From the NCBI GenBank assembly GCA_036265435.1, contig DATAPB010000093.1, positions 1 to 20,092 of the forward strand: DNA of 20,092 bases. The letters are read 5' to 3'. Both the position numbers and the translations under genes were made by a program. This DNA is from DASUPK01 sp036265435 (GTDB lineage Bacteria > Actinomycetota > Thermoleophilia > Solirubrobacterales > 70-9). A model generated the notes under the pieces. The model ran no database searches. It saw only the letters and a program-made list of their open reading frames with translations, and was not told the DNA's origin. Positions 8,057 to 14,498 of the stretch are shown one piece after another; positions within the stretch are counted from its first letter, which is position 1, and every line of letters begins with the position of its first letter.

Positions 8057-8094
8057 GGTCGCCCGCCGTGAATCTTCTGCCGCACCCGGCGACC
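8057..8094 (-). terminator. Stem-loop directly after the first GT2 gene, within the minus-strand gene run
   Basis: GGTCGCC (8057-8063) and GGCGACC (8088-8094) pair perfectly over seven bases, and an inner GTG/CAC (8068-8070/8083-8085) can also pair. The stem begins one base past the TAG of the GT2 (8096-8098) in minus-strand orientation. No T run follows. The gap 7967-8095 holds no gene. It could be a partial terminator, an mRNA-stabilising element, or the boundary between two transcription units. Confidence 0.4.
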
Positions 8095-8095
8095 T

Positions 8096-9001
8096 CTAAC
8101 CGGCCAGTAGTCGGTGCTTGGCGTCCGCCGCCTTCAGGCGGCTCACCCGGCCCACCTCTCTGAGCCAGAATGATCGGAGCGCCCGCCTGCAACGACGCAG
8201 CTGTTCGTCGTTCAGGTTCGCCCCGAGCGCAAGCTCGAACAGCTCGCGCGCCAGGCCTTGCGGCGACGTCGGCAGATCTCCCGCTCGGACGGGGTCCAGC
8301 CGGCGCCTGAGTGCCCTGCGCTGCTGGCTGCCCGCCTGGTAGTCACGAGTGCGATGGGCGAGGCGCTCGTGCAGGTGCAGAATCGGCCCCATCAGGGCCA
8401 ACTCGGTGGAGAGCAGCCAGTCGGTCCGCTCGATCGGCCGGACTCGATGGGAGCGCTCGAGCCCGTCACGGCGGTAGACGCCGTAGATCGGATCGTATTT
8501 CGCGTCCCCGGCGTGGAAGAACCAGAGCATCCGCTCGAAGCGGCGGGCAGGATCCGGCGAGGTGGGGAATTCCCCGCCGTACTCCTCGTACCGCGTGGAA
8601 CCGCTGGCGGAGTGGATCGTGAACCAGCTGGTAACGCCGACCGCTTCGGTCTGGCGCTCGAGCGCCCCCACGGACGCGGAAAGGCAGCCGGGCTCGAGCC
8701 AGTCGTCGGCGCTGATCCAGCGGAAGTAGGTGCCGCGTGCGGCGCCGAGCGCCAGATTCATGTTCTCGTGGGAACCGACGTTGACGGGGTTGACGCAGAG
8801 CCTGACTCGCCGATCCATCCGCGCGTAGCTCTCGACAGTCTCGATCGTCCCGTCATCCGAGGCGTTGTCGAAGACGATCAGCTCCAGGTCCGTGAGGTCC
8901 TGCGTCAGGATGGACTCGATGCAGCGTTCGACGGTGCCCTGCGCGTTTCGCACAGCGAGCCCGACCGAGAGCAGGGGGGACGTGCGTGGCGATGCCGGCA
9001 T
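8096..9001 (-). CDS. Family 2 glycosyltransferase (GT-A fold)
   Basis: I place the start at ATG 9001 (301 residues). A TTG at 9013 would add four residues, and neither start has a convincing Shine-Dalgarno. PLLSVGLAVRNAQGTVERC opens a GT2 domain, ELIVFDNASDDGT is the nucleotide-binding loop, and WISADDWLEPG contains the DxD-type acidic pair (D99, D100). NPVNVGSHENMNLAL resembles the NxGxxxARN segment of GT2s, and ERTDWLLS near residue 195 offers the catalytic Asp region. The C-terminal third is Arg-rich and helical. It stands 129 bases ahead of the next minus-strand gene with a stem-loop between them, so it may be a separately regulated first gene. It diverges from the deacetylase at 9091. 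Confidence 0.83.
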   Translation of the reverse strand: MPASPRTSPLLSVGLAVRNAQGTVERCIESILTQDLTDLELIVFDNASDDGTIETVESYARMDRRVRLCVNPVNVGSHENMNLALGAARGTYFRWISADDWLEPGCLSASVGALERQTEAVGVTSWFTIHSASGSTRYEEYGGEFPTSPDPARRFERMLWFFHAGDAKYDPIYGVYRRDGLERSHRVRPIERTDWLLSTELALMGPILHLHERLAHRTRDYQAGSQQRRALRRRLDPVRAGDLPTSPQGLARELFELALGANLNDEQLRRCRRALRSFWLREVGRVSRLKAADAKHRLLAG

Positions 9002-9013
9002 CCATTCAGTCAA

Positions 9014-9090
9014 CGAGTCGGAGGCGCGTTTCTCCCGGGAAGGTTGGCGGTGCCCCGGAAGCTCCGCCTACGCCATTCGTTGTTAGGGGG
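9014..9090. promoter_or_regulatory. Divergent intergenic region, putative promoters
   Basis: This 77-base gap separates a minus-strand GT2 from the plus-strand deacetylase, so it or the gene starts must hold both promoters. On the plus strand GGAAG, a 16-base spacer and CGTTGTTAGG (9078-9087) resemble the spacing of ECF-sigma promoters (GGAAC/CGTT). That match is weak. If real, the deacetylase mRNA would have almost no leader, because ATG is at 9091. Confidence 0.3.
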
Positions 9091-10110
9091 ATGAGCGGCA
9101 TATTTCGCTCTGTTCGCACCCTGCTTGGACGAGAGCCACCCCACCAGAGGACGCCCGCCTACCGCGGCGGCAGAAAGCGCACGGGCCTCCGTGCCGTTCT
9201 CTACCACCACATCGCAGACCACGTCTCCGCGCTGGTCGACCGCCTCGCGGTCAACACGGCGCCGGCGGTCTTCGAGGCCCACCTGCGCAAGATGGCGCGC
9301 GACTACGAGGTCGTCGGCCTCGACGCGGTTCTCTCGGGGAACTTGCCTCGGCGCGCGCTCCTGATCACCTTTGACGACGGGTATCGATCGTTCATCGACG
9401 TTGCCTTGCCCACTCTGCGGCGGCTGGGTCTGCCCAGCGTCCTGTTCGTCACCGGTGCCTGCCTGGATCCGTACTCCGTCCCGCTGGACAACCTCCTCTC
9501 CTACCTCTGCGCGTCCGTCGGCGTCAGCCGGGTGGGCGCTGCGCTCGAGCCCACCGCAGACCGACCCGCCACGTTCCTGCAGCTCCTCGACGTGGTCGCC
9601 GCCATGCCCTACGAGCGGCGCCTCAGGGTGGGGGATGAACTGGCGGAGCGGTTCGAGGTCGACCAGGCGAGGCTCCGAGCCGAGGGAGGACTCTTCCTCG
9701 ACCCGGAGGATCTCAGCGGACTGGCGGCGGACGGCTGTGAGGTCGCGAACCACACTCGCTCTCACGTCTTCTGCCGGTCATTGGTCGACGAGGCATCCGC
9801 CCAGGATCAAATCGTCGACCATGCTCGACGGCTCGAGTCATTCACCGGCCGCCGGGTTCGGGCGTTCAGCTTCCCGTACGGCCGTAGAGAGGACGCGACA
9901 CCGATGGTCGAGCGGGTGCTGCGCGATTCAGGGCACGAGGCCCTTTTCCTGGCGGAGTCACGACCCGATCTGCAGGGGAGCCTCGGCTGGCTCCGGAACC
10001 GGGTCGCGCTGGACGCTTGTCCGCCCTGGCGGGTCGGCCCCAAGCTCGAGATGATGCCGAGGCTGAATCTGGCCCGGCATCAGCTGCGCGTTGCGGTCAG
10101 CTTGATCTGA
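9091..10110 (+). CDS. Polysaccharide deacetylase, NodB homology domain (CE4)
   Basis: This 339-residue protein starts at ATG 9091, and the only G-rich stretch (AGGGGG) abuts the ATG directly. A start at 8986 is open in frame but would run into the divergent GT2. The CE4 motifs are all present in order: AVLYHHIAD near residue 35, motif 1 ITFDDGY (D95, D96), motif 2 NHTRSH (H221, H225) and motif 3 AFSFPYGRRED (P262-Y-G264). The Asp and two His form the metal site of the family. About 120 residues separate motifs 1 and 2, more than in minimal NodB domains, and include LPSVLFVTGACLDP and an inserted helical region. There is no signal peptide, which hints at a cytoplasmic or lipid-intermediate substrate. 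It would remove N- or O-acetyl groups from glycans. Its 3' end overlaps the convergent gene by 31 bases. Confidence 0.87.
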   Translation: MSGIFRSVRTLLGREPPHQRTPAYRGGRKRTGLRAVLYHHIADHVSALVDRLAVNTAPAVFEAHLRKMARDYEVVGLDAVLSGNLPRRALLITFDDGYRSFIDVALPTLRRLGLPSVLFVTGACLDPYSVPLDNLLSYLCASVGVSRVGAALEPTADRPATFLQLLDVVAAMPYERRLRVGDELAERFEVDQARLRAEGGLFLDPEDLSGLAADGCEVANHTRSHVFCRSLVDEASAQDQIVDHARRLESFTGRRVRAFSFPYGRREDATPMVERVLRDSGHEALFLAESRPDLQGSLGWLRNRVALDACPPWRVGPKLEMMPRLNLARHQLRVAVSLI

Positions 10111-11069
10111 CGGGGCCCTCCCCCCGCCCATTGAGCCTGGTCGGCCCAGCGCAGGATGTCCCGCCTGGGCCACAGGATCCGATGTCCGACCGGCTTGTAC
10201 TTTCCGGCCTCGTACAACCGTTTCCGCGTTCGCGATCTGGCGGTCGCGTTCTTGACGTCGTAGTCGGAAGTCCGGCCCCGGAGCAGGACGGCGCCGCGCT
10301 CGAGCGGTCGCCGGTACAGGTAACTCAGCCGCGGGCTGATCTCGTCGAGCTGGGGGTCGTAGAACCAGCTGTAGGCGGTGAGGCCCCCGACGCCGGGGTG
10401 CCGCCGGAGCATCGAGGCGACACGCAGATAGGTGTTGTCGATGCCGGCTTCGCCGAATTCGTCGAGATATCGCGAATCGGTGTGCTGTTCGAACCACGGC
10501 GCCCGCTTTCCAGGTGCGAGGGCCCTGAGTGCGACCTGGGGCGCCCGCCCCCGCAGAGCCGCGAGGAGGCTGACGGGAAGGCTGACGTGACAGCGAAGGT
10601 CCACGACCTTCGCCCCGCAGGGGACCGTCCATCCGGCCGCCAGGCGTACGTCCTTCAGGAAGCAGTCGTCCCCGAGGTCATAGCCCTCGTGCCGCTCGCT
10701 CAGGAACTCGTGCAGGCGGCTGAGCGCGCTCGGCACGAGATCGAGGACGGCAGCCGGGAGCTCCAGCTCGGGAAGCCGGAGACGCAGGTTCGAGGCAATC
10801 TGGGCGACGAGCGCGCGGTTGAAGGCCTCGCGCTCACGAACTCCCGCAAGCTCGGTCTGCGCAGCTCGCAGCAGGACAGGGAATCGCGGGCCCAGGTCGG
10901 CGGTGGTACGGGGAGTGCGCCAGTCGGACAGGGCGTCTTCCAGGGGCACGAATGCTGCGACTTCCACGGGCGAAAGCGCCAGGCTGAGGTCGGCGAGCGC
11001 CTCGGATACACGCGCCAGCTCGAGCTCGTTCCCCTCGGCCCGCCATTGAGCGAAACTCGCCGCCCTCAT
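10080..11069 (-). CDS. Protein of unknown family, last gene of a three-gene operon
   Basis: The start is ATG 11069, which shares one base with the upstream stop (TGATG) and gives 329 residues. The open frame runs further upstream but only as low-complexity Arg/Pro-rich translation antisense to nothing useful. I do not recognise the family. There is no signal peptide or membrane helix. The N-terminal half is helical and Leu/Ala-rich. The C-terminal half carries several motif-like blocks that look conserved: DCFLKDVRL, HTDSRYLDEF (H196-F205), SWFYDPQLDEISPRLSYL (234-251), a PLERGA turn, and TARSRTRKRLYEAGKYKP (276-293) followed by HRILWPRRDILRWA. The many aromatic and acidic/basic pairs suggest an enzyme, perhaps an acyl- or sugar-modifying one, but that is a guess. 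It is coupled to a GT2 and to the Cys-rich duplicated protein. Its 3' end overlaps the deacetylase antisense. Confidence 0.75.
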   Translation of the reverse strand: MRAASFAQWRAEGNELELARVSEALADLSLALSPVEVAAFVPLEDALSDWRTPRTTADLGPRFPVLLRAAQTELAGVREREAFNRALVAQIASNLRLRLPELELPAAVLDLVPSALSRLHEFLSERHEGYDLGDDCFLKDVRLAAGWTVPCGAKVVDLRCHVSLPVSLLAALRGRAPQVALRALAPGKRAPWFEQHTDSRYLDEFGEAGIDNTYLRVASMLRRHPGVGGLTAYSWFYDPQLDEISPRLSYLYRRPLERGAVLLRGRTSDYDVKNATARSRTRKRLYEAGKYKPVGHRILWPRRDILRWADQAQWAGGGPRQIKLTATRS

Positions 11070-12028
11070 CAGTCGCAGCGGCTGGGCGGACGGAGCGAGC
11101 TCAGCGCCCCGCGGGCGGCCGCGAGATGGCCGCGGCGGCGCGTCGGGCGGTGGACCCAGGCGGCGGCGCGTACGAGTGAATCGATCGTCACGCCGATCGC
11201 CTCCAGCACCGCCACGAGCCGACCGTGATGCTTGCGCGCGTAGCGCACGCGGCTGCCGGCCAGTACCGGTGTGACCGTCGCCCACGGCGCCGATCCGTAT
11301 CCCCGGTGGTAGGCGGTCGCACTCGGCTCGAAGCGCACCCCCCAGCCTCGGTGGCGAAGGCGACGAAAGAGGTCAGTCTCCTCGGAGTAGAGGAAGAAGC
11401 CCTCGTCCAGACCCCCGACCTCGGCCAGCGCCGAGCGCCGCATCAATATGCATGACCCTGAGAGCCAATCCGGCATGCCCGGGCGCGTGTAGGCGGCCGG
11501 ATCCTCGATGACTTCGCCGGCCCAGCTCGAGAACGCCGCGACACGATGCAGACCCAGCGCCTGCGCGTAGGTTGAGCGCAGTCGCGGGAACCGCCGCTGG
11601 GTTGGGTGGAGCTGTCCGTCCTCGTCGAGCGTCCGCGGTCCCACGCCTCCGAGCGCCGGACGGGATCCAAGCACGTCCACGAGCGTCTCGAGGCTTCCCG
11701 GCTCGATCCTCGCGTCGGGATTGAGGAACAGCACGAAATCCGCGTCGCCGGCCGCGGCCCCGAGGTTGCAGCCGTATGCGAATCCACCGTTGCGTGGTGC
11801 CTTGATGACGCGAACGGGAAGATCGGCAACGACCGCCGCGGAGTCGTCGGGGGACGCGTTGTCGACGACAGTGATGTTCACCCACGGAAGCCGCAGAAGC
11901 GGTCCGACGCAATCGCGCAACACCTCGCGGCTGTTGTACGCGACGATCACGACGTCGACGGCCACTCCGACTGGCGGCGCAGCCGGCGGAGCTTCCAGCA
12001 ACACCCCGCTCTGGCGGTCCGCCCTCAC
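11069..12028 (-). CDS. Family 2 glycosyltransferase, rhamnosyltransferase (WbbL)-like
   Basis: I chose GTG 12028, whose GTGA overlaps the upstream stop by four bases. A start at 12118 would overlap the upstream gene by 94 bases. This gives 319 residues. DVVIVAYNSREVLRDC, VVDNASPDDS, NGGFAYGCNLGAA and FLNPDARIEPG are the classic blocks of the WbbL-type GT2 group, with NPDAR carrying the DxD equivalent. WLSGSCILMRRSALAEVGG and EGFFLYSEETDLFRRL, with the acidic triplet, complete the pattern, followed by AYHRGYGS. The similarity to rhamnosyltransferases is by motif style and does not prove the donor. A hydrophobic C-terminal stretch (VLEAIGVTIDSLVRAAAWV) may associate with the membrane. It is the middle gene of the 13029-10080 operon, overlapping both neighbours. 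Confidence 0.86.
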   Translation of the reverse strand: MRADRQSGVLLEAPPAAPPVGVAVDVVIVAYNSREVLRDCVGPLLRLPWVNITVVDNASPDDSAAVVADLPVRVIKAPRNGGFAYGCNLGAAAGDADFVLFLNPDARIEPGSLETLVDVLGSRPALGGVGPRTLDEDGQLHPTQRRFPRLRSTYAQALGLHRVAAFSSWAGEVIEDPAAYTRPGMPDWLSGSCILMRRSALAEVGGLDEGFFLYSEETDLFRRLRHRGWGVRFEPSATAYHRGYGSAPWATVTPVLAGSRVRYARKHHGRLVAVLEAIGVTIDSLVRAAAWVHRPTRRRGHLAAARGALSSLRPPSRCD

Positions 12029-13029
12029 GCAGTCACATCCGGGCGGTCCGACTCCTCTACCGGGCGCACCCACGCCTCGCGCCAGAAGGGATAGATCTCC
12101 CGCGGGCAGAACCAGCAACCGGGAGTTCGCTCCCCGGAGCAGACGGCTCCCTCGAGAATGAGGCTGTCCTTGGGGATCTTGAGCATCCGACCCGTCTTGT
12201 CGTCGACGATCCGATCCACCCTGTCCTTGACTCGGAACGTGCGACCGCAGTAAGGCAGCATCTCGCGGTCGAACGAGAGGCCACGGTTGAAGCCCTTCTC
12301 ATCGAGCGTGGACTTGATCTCGTCCGGCGATCGCACCTGCACGAGGTCACCCGGCTGCACTCCGAGGCCCGCCGGCGGGGCTGCGCCCGGCCCGTGCAGG
12401 GGCAGTGCCCTGAGCACCCGAAGCCGTCTCGCCACCTCCATCACGAACCCGCGGAGCAGCAGCACCACGTAGCGGAAGGGAGCGAAGTTGCCGTTGCGGA
12501 ATTCGCGCCAGTACTGGGCCAGGTTGGAGGTCTTCAGGTGCTCGGAGTACTGGAGGGCATCGGTCGCCTGGCAGCGCCAGACCTCCACCCGCTCGCCCTT
12601 CAGCTCCCTCGGGATTCTCGTGGCGGCACGTGCGAGACGCTCCAATTCGGTGGTTCCCTGGTCCGTCGGATCGCTCGGGTCGGCGGCCGCCGAGTCGTCA
12701 TCGACCCGGCGAAGCCATGCCTCCTTCCAGTAGATCCTGCAGCCGGCCTGACAACCGCCGTGGCCTGTGCCGTTGCAGCGGAGGTCTTCGAGGTAGACGG
12801 TGTCGTGCATGCGCCGGCTCCCCGTGGCGTCGACCGTGTTGCAGACCTTGTCCACTCGTCGGCTGACCGTGTAGCGACGGCCCACATGGGCCAGCATCTC
12901 GGGCATGAACGGCAGCTGGTCCAGCGCGCTCTCGCCGTCGAGCGTGGCCAGGATCTCCGCCGCCGAACGAACCTCGACCACGTCGCCCGGACGCAAGGGC
13001 CGCTCATCGGCAGATCTGACGGAACCCAC
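12025..13029 (-). CDS. Cysteine-rich protein with an internally duplicated domain, function unknown
   Basis: This 334-residue protein starts at GTG 13029, behind a strong AGGAGGT. Two copies of a domain of about 97 residues lie at 13-109 and 224-324. Each opens with PGD(V/L)V(E/Q)VRS, continues with a TLD motif, an EML..(V/C)GR turn and (V)(D)RVDK/R, and ends with a Cys cluster and W(K/R)EAW(L/V)R. Copy 1 has C63, C85, C93 and C97 (C-x7-C-x3-C). Copy 2 has C261, C297, C305 and C308 (C-x7-C-x2-C). The linker (about 128-210) contains WRCQATDALQY, a YWREFRNGNFAPFRY block and a hydrophobic segment VVLLLRGFVMEV. There is no signal peptide. The Cys spacing suggests a metal site (Zn or Fe-S), and the opening could be an SH3/KOW-like barrel. 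Both are inferences. I do not recognise a characterised homologue. It heads an operon with a GT2 and another unknown, so a role in polysaccharide synthesis is likely. Confidence 0.8.
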   Translation of the reverse strand: MGSVRSADERPLRPGDVVEVRSAAEILATLDGESALDQLPFMPEMLAHVGRRYTVSRRVDKVCNTVDATGSRRMHDTVYLEDLRCNGTGHGGCQAGCRIYWKEAWLRRVDDDSAAADPSDPTDQGTTELERLARAATRIPRELKGERVEVWRCQATDALQYSEHLKTSNLAQYWREFRNGNFAPFRYVVLLLRGFVMEVARRLRVLRALPLHGPGAAPPAGLGVQPGDLVQVRSPDEIKSTLDEKGFNRGLSFDREMLPYCGRTFRVKDRVDRIVDDKTGRMLKIPKDSLILEGAVCSGERTPGCWFCPREIYPFWREAWVRPVEESDRPDVTA

Positions 13030-13033
13030 GGCT

Positions 13034-13040
13034 ACCTCCT
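13034..13040 (-). promoter_or_regulatory. Strong ribosome binding site of the Cys-rich protein
   Basis: AGGAGGT on the minus strand ends four bases before GTG 13029. It is the best Shine-Dalgarno in the window together with the one at 14486-14491, and it fixes the GTG start. Confidence 0.75.
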
Positions 13041-13230
13041 ATTCGAGTATTTGGACGCCGAACCCCTCACGAACCAAGTGCCGCGGCAGCGTGAGTGGCC
13101 CTGCCTAACAACGGTTCTGAGCAGCACTTACTTGCTCGGGTAAGCCACCCGGCGACCGCCGGCCGCGCTCACCACCTCGTCCGAGACTCGGCGAAAAGTC
13201 CGGTCCACCCCGCCCGTTGATCAAGCGAGG
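13041..13230. promoter_or_regulatory. Divergent intergenic region, putative promoters and leader
   Basis: About 190 bases separate the minus-strand Cys-rich operon from the plus-strand WecG-type operon, and no gene is seen in them. On the minus strand CGTTGTTAGG (13104-13113) repeats the ten bases found just before the deacetylase at 9078-9087. Other structures are a hairpin CCGGC/GCCGG (13149-13153/13158-13162) and the odd palindrome CCGAGACTCGG (13181-13191), which could be an operator. None is a proven site. Confidence 0.35.
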
Positions 13231-14151
13231 GTGGAACCCCAGGTCGTCATAGGGTCCCGGCGCGGCGAGGTATCGCCGGCGGGCGAACGCGGGCCGACGG
13301 CTGGGGCCGACAACAGGGGTGGCTCGTCGATCGAGCCGAAGCTGACCGCGGCGCATGAAATCACGTCGATCATGGGCGTCCCGTTCGACGCGATCGACGA
13401 GGAGACGCTGGTTCAACTGGTCGTGGAGCGGGCGAGCGCGGGTGAAGGCGGCTGGGTCGTCACCCCGAACCTCGACATCGTTCGCAAGTTCAGGTCGAGC
13501 CGCGAGAGCCGCGACCTGATCCTGGCTGCCACCCATCGCGTCGCCGACGGCCAGCCCATCGTCTGGGCCTCGCGCCTGGCCGGCATGCCATTGCCGGAGA
13601 GGGTTGCCGGGAGCGACCTTGCCCAGAGCCTTCCGAGGGCCGCCGCGCGGGCGGGGTTGTCCGTATTCCTCCTGGGAGGAAATCCGGGGGTGGCCGCCGC
13701 CGCCGCGCGGCGTCTCCGGTCGCGCTTCCCCGGCCTCTTGCAGGTCCACTCGCATTGCCCGCCCTTCGGGTTCGGGGACGACTCCGGCGAGCTCGAGCGG
13801 ATCAAGGCGATGCTCCTTCGCGCGCGGCCCGCTCTCGTCCTCGTCGGACTCGGTTTCCCGAAGCAGGAGAAGCTCATCAGCACGCTGCGCGCCGTGCTCC
13901 CCGGAACCTGGTTCGTCGGAGTGGGGATAGCCCTGAGCTTTCTCGCGGGCGAGCAGGCGCGGGCGCCGGTTGCCCTCCAACGACTCGGACTCGAGTGGCT
14001 GTACAGGCTGGTTCGCGAGCCGCGGCGGTTGTTCACGCGCTACATCCTCCGGGACCTCCCATTCGCCCCCAGGCTCCTCGGCTGGGCACTGGTCTGCCGC
14101 CTGTTCAGGCCCGCCCGGAACGCCGCCGGCGCACAAGGGACCTCGGCGTGA
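13231..14151 (+). CDS. WecG/TagA/CpsF family glycosyltransferase (GT26)
   Basis: This 306-residue frame opens at GTG 13231 with an abutting GAGG. ATG 13372 (residue 48) is an alternative but would cut into the first strand (ITSIMGVPFDAID), so I keep the GTG. The family blocks appear in order: VVTPNLDIV, VADGQPIVWASRLAG (Asp of the ADG motif, the catalytic Asp region in TagA), RVAGSDLAQSL, VFLLGGNPGVAAAAA, VLVGLGFPKQEKLI, GVGIALSFLAG, RAPVALQRLGLEWLYRLVREP and RRLFTRYI. Members transfer ManNAc(A), glucose or related sugars onto a polyprenyl-PP-linked sugar, usually as the second step of repeat-unit assembly. The GVGxxxDFxAG block reads GIALSFLAG here, with Ser in place of the usual Asp. The gene overlaps the next by four bases (GTGA). 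Confidence 0.87.
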   Translation: MEPQVVIGSRRGEVSPAGERGPTAGADNRGGSSIEPKLTAAHEITSIMGVPFDAIDEETLVQLVVERASAGEGGWVVTPNLDIVRKFRSSRESRDLILAATHRVADGQPIVWASRLAGMPLPERVAGSDLAQSLPRAAARAGLSVFLLGGNPGVAAAAARRLRSRFPGLLQVHSHCPPFGFGDDSGELERIKAMLLRARPALVLVGLGFPKQEKLISTLRAVLPGTWFVGVGIALSFLAGEQARAPVALQRLGLEWLYRLVREPRRLFTRYILRDLPFAPRLLGWALVCRLFRPARNAAGAQGTSA

Positions 14152-14402
14152 TCCAGATGGATGCAGCAGCGACGCGCGCGGCGCCTGTGGCGCGCTCCGC
14201 GCTCCTGCGTCAGGCGGAAGAGACGCTTCGGGCGGAGGGACTGCGCCTGGCCAAGGCCTACCGTGTCGAGAAACGGGCCCGGAACAGATGGTGGGCCGCC
14301 TACGCGCGCGGGGGGCATGCGTGGACGGCGATCCTCGACGGAGAGCTGCCGGAGGACTGGCGTCTGCTCGAGACCATCGAGGGCTGGCCCGTCGCCCGCT
14401 GA
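14148..14402 (+). CDS. Small protein of unknown function (84 aa), coupled to the WecG-type gene
   Basis: The GTG at 14148 lies in a GTGA overlap with the WecG-family stop codon, and ATG 14157 is a second possible start. The protein is short, charged and partly helical: ARSALLRQAEETLRAEGLRL is a predicted amphipathic helix, followed by AKAYRVEKRARNRWWAAYARG, a Gly turn, and HAWTAILDGELPEDWRLLET. It has no signal peptide, membrane helix, Cys, or DNA-binding motif that I recognise. The start-stop overlap and the well-formed, Trp-rich C-terminal half argue for a real gene and not chance translation. No function can be assigned. A small partner or regulator of the glycosyltransferase is only an idea. 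Confidence 0.6.
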   Translation: MIQMDAAATRAAPVARSALLRQAEETLRAEGLRLAKAYRVEKRARNRWWAAYARGGHAWTAILDGELPEDWRLLETIEGWPVAR

Positions 14403-14498
14403 GTCGAGTTTGGCGTGCACGAATTGGCGCTCGGCGCCCGTTAGTGCCCCACACCCGCTGCGTCGGCTGAACGCCAGCCACGCCCAGGAGGCTCAACA
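14403..14498 (+). promoter_or_regulatory. Leader with two hairpins and a strong RBS upstream of the SDR gene
   Basis: This 96-base gap holds a tight hairpin GGCGC-TCG-GCGCC (14426-14438) and a second one GGCTG/CAGCC (14465-14469/14475-14479). AGGAGG (14486-14491) then lies seven bases before GTG 14499. The first hairpin could end the WecG transcript or begin a leader. The RBS decides the GTG start. Confidence 0.45.

Noticed and set aside
8470..8477. GGCGGTAG, identical to the ops element that recruits RfaH in enterobacterial polysaccharide operons
   Set aside because: It lies inside a GT2 coding region on the wrong strand for the gene, with no operon start nearby. An eight-base match by chance is expected at this GC.
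10017..11228. Open frame of about 400 codons on the plus strand opposite the unknown operon protein
   Set aside because: It has low-complexity RE/GP-rich translation and crosses the deacetylase end in another frame. The minus strand has a coupled start and dense motif blocks.
13105..14496. Long open frame (about 460 codons) on the minus strand opposite the WecG-type gene
   Set aside because: It is Arg/Pro/Gly-rich with no domain, and the opposite strand has all GT26 motifs. High GC leaves antisense frames open.
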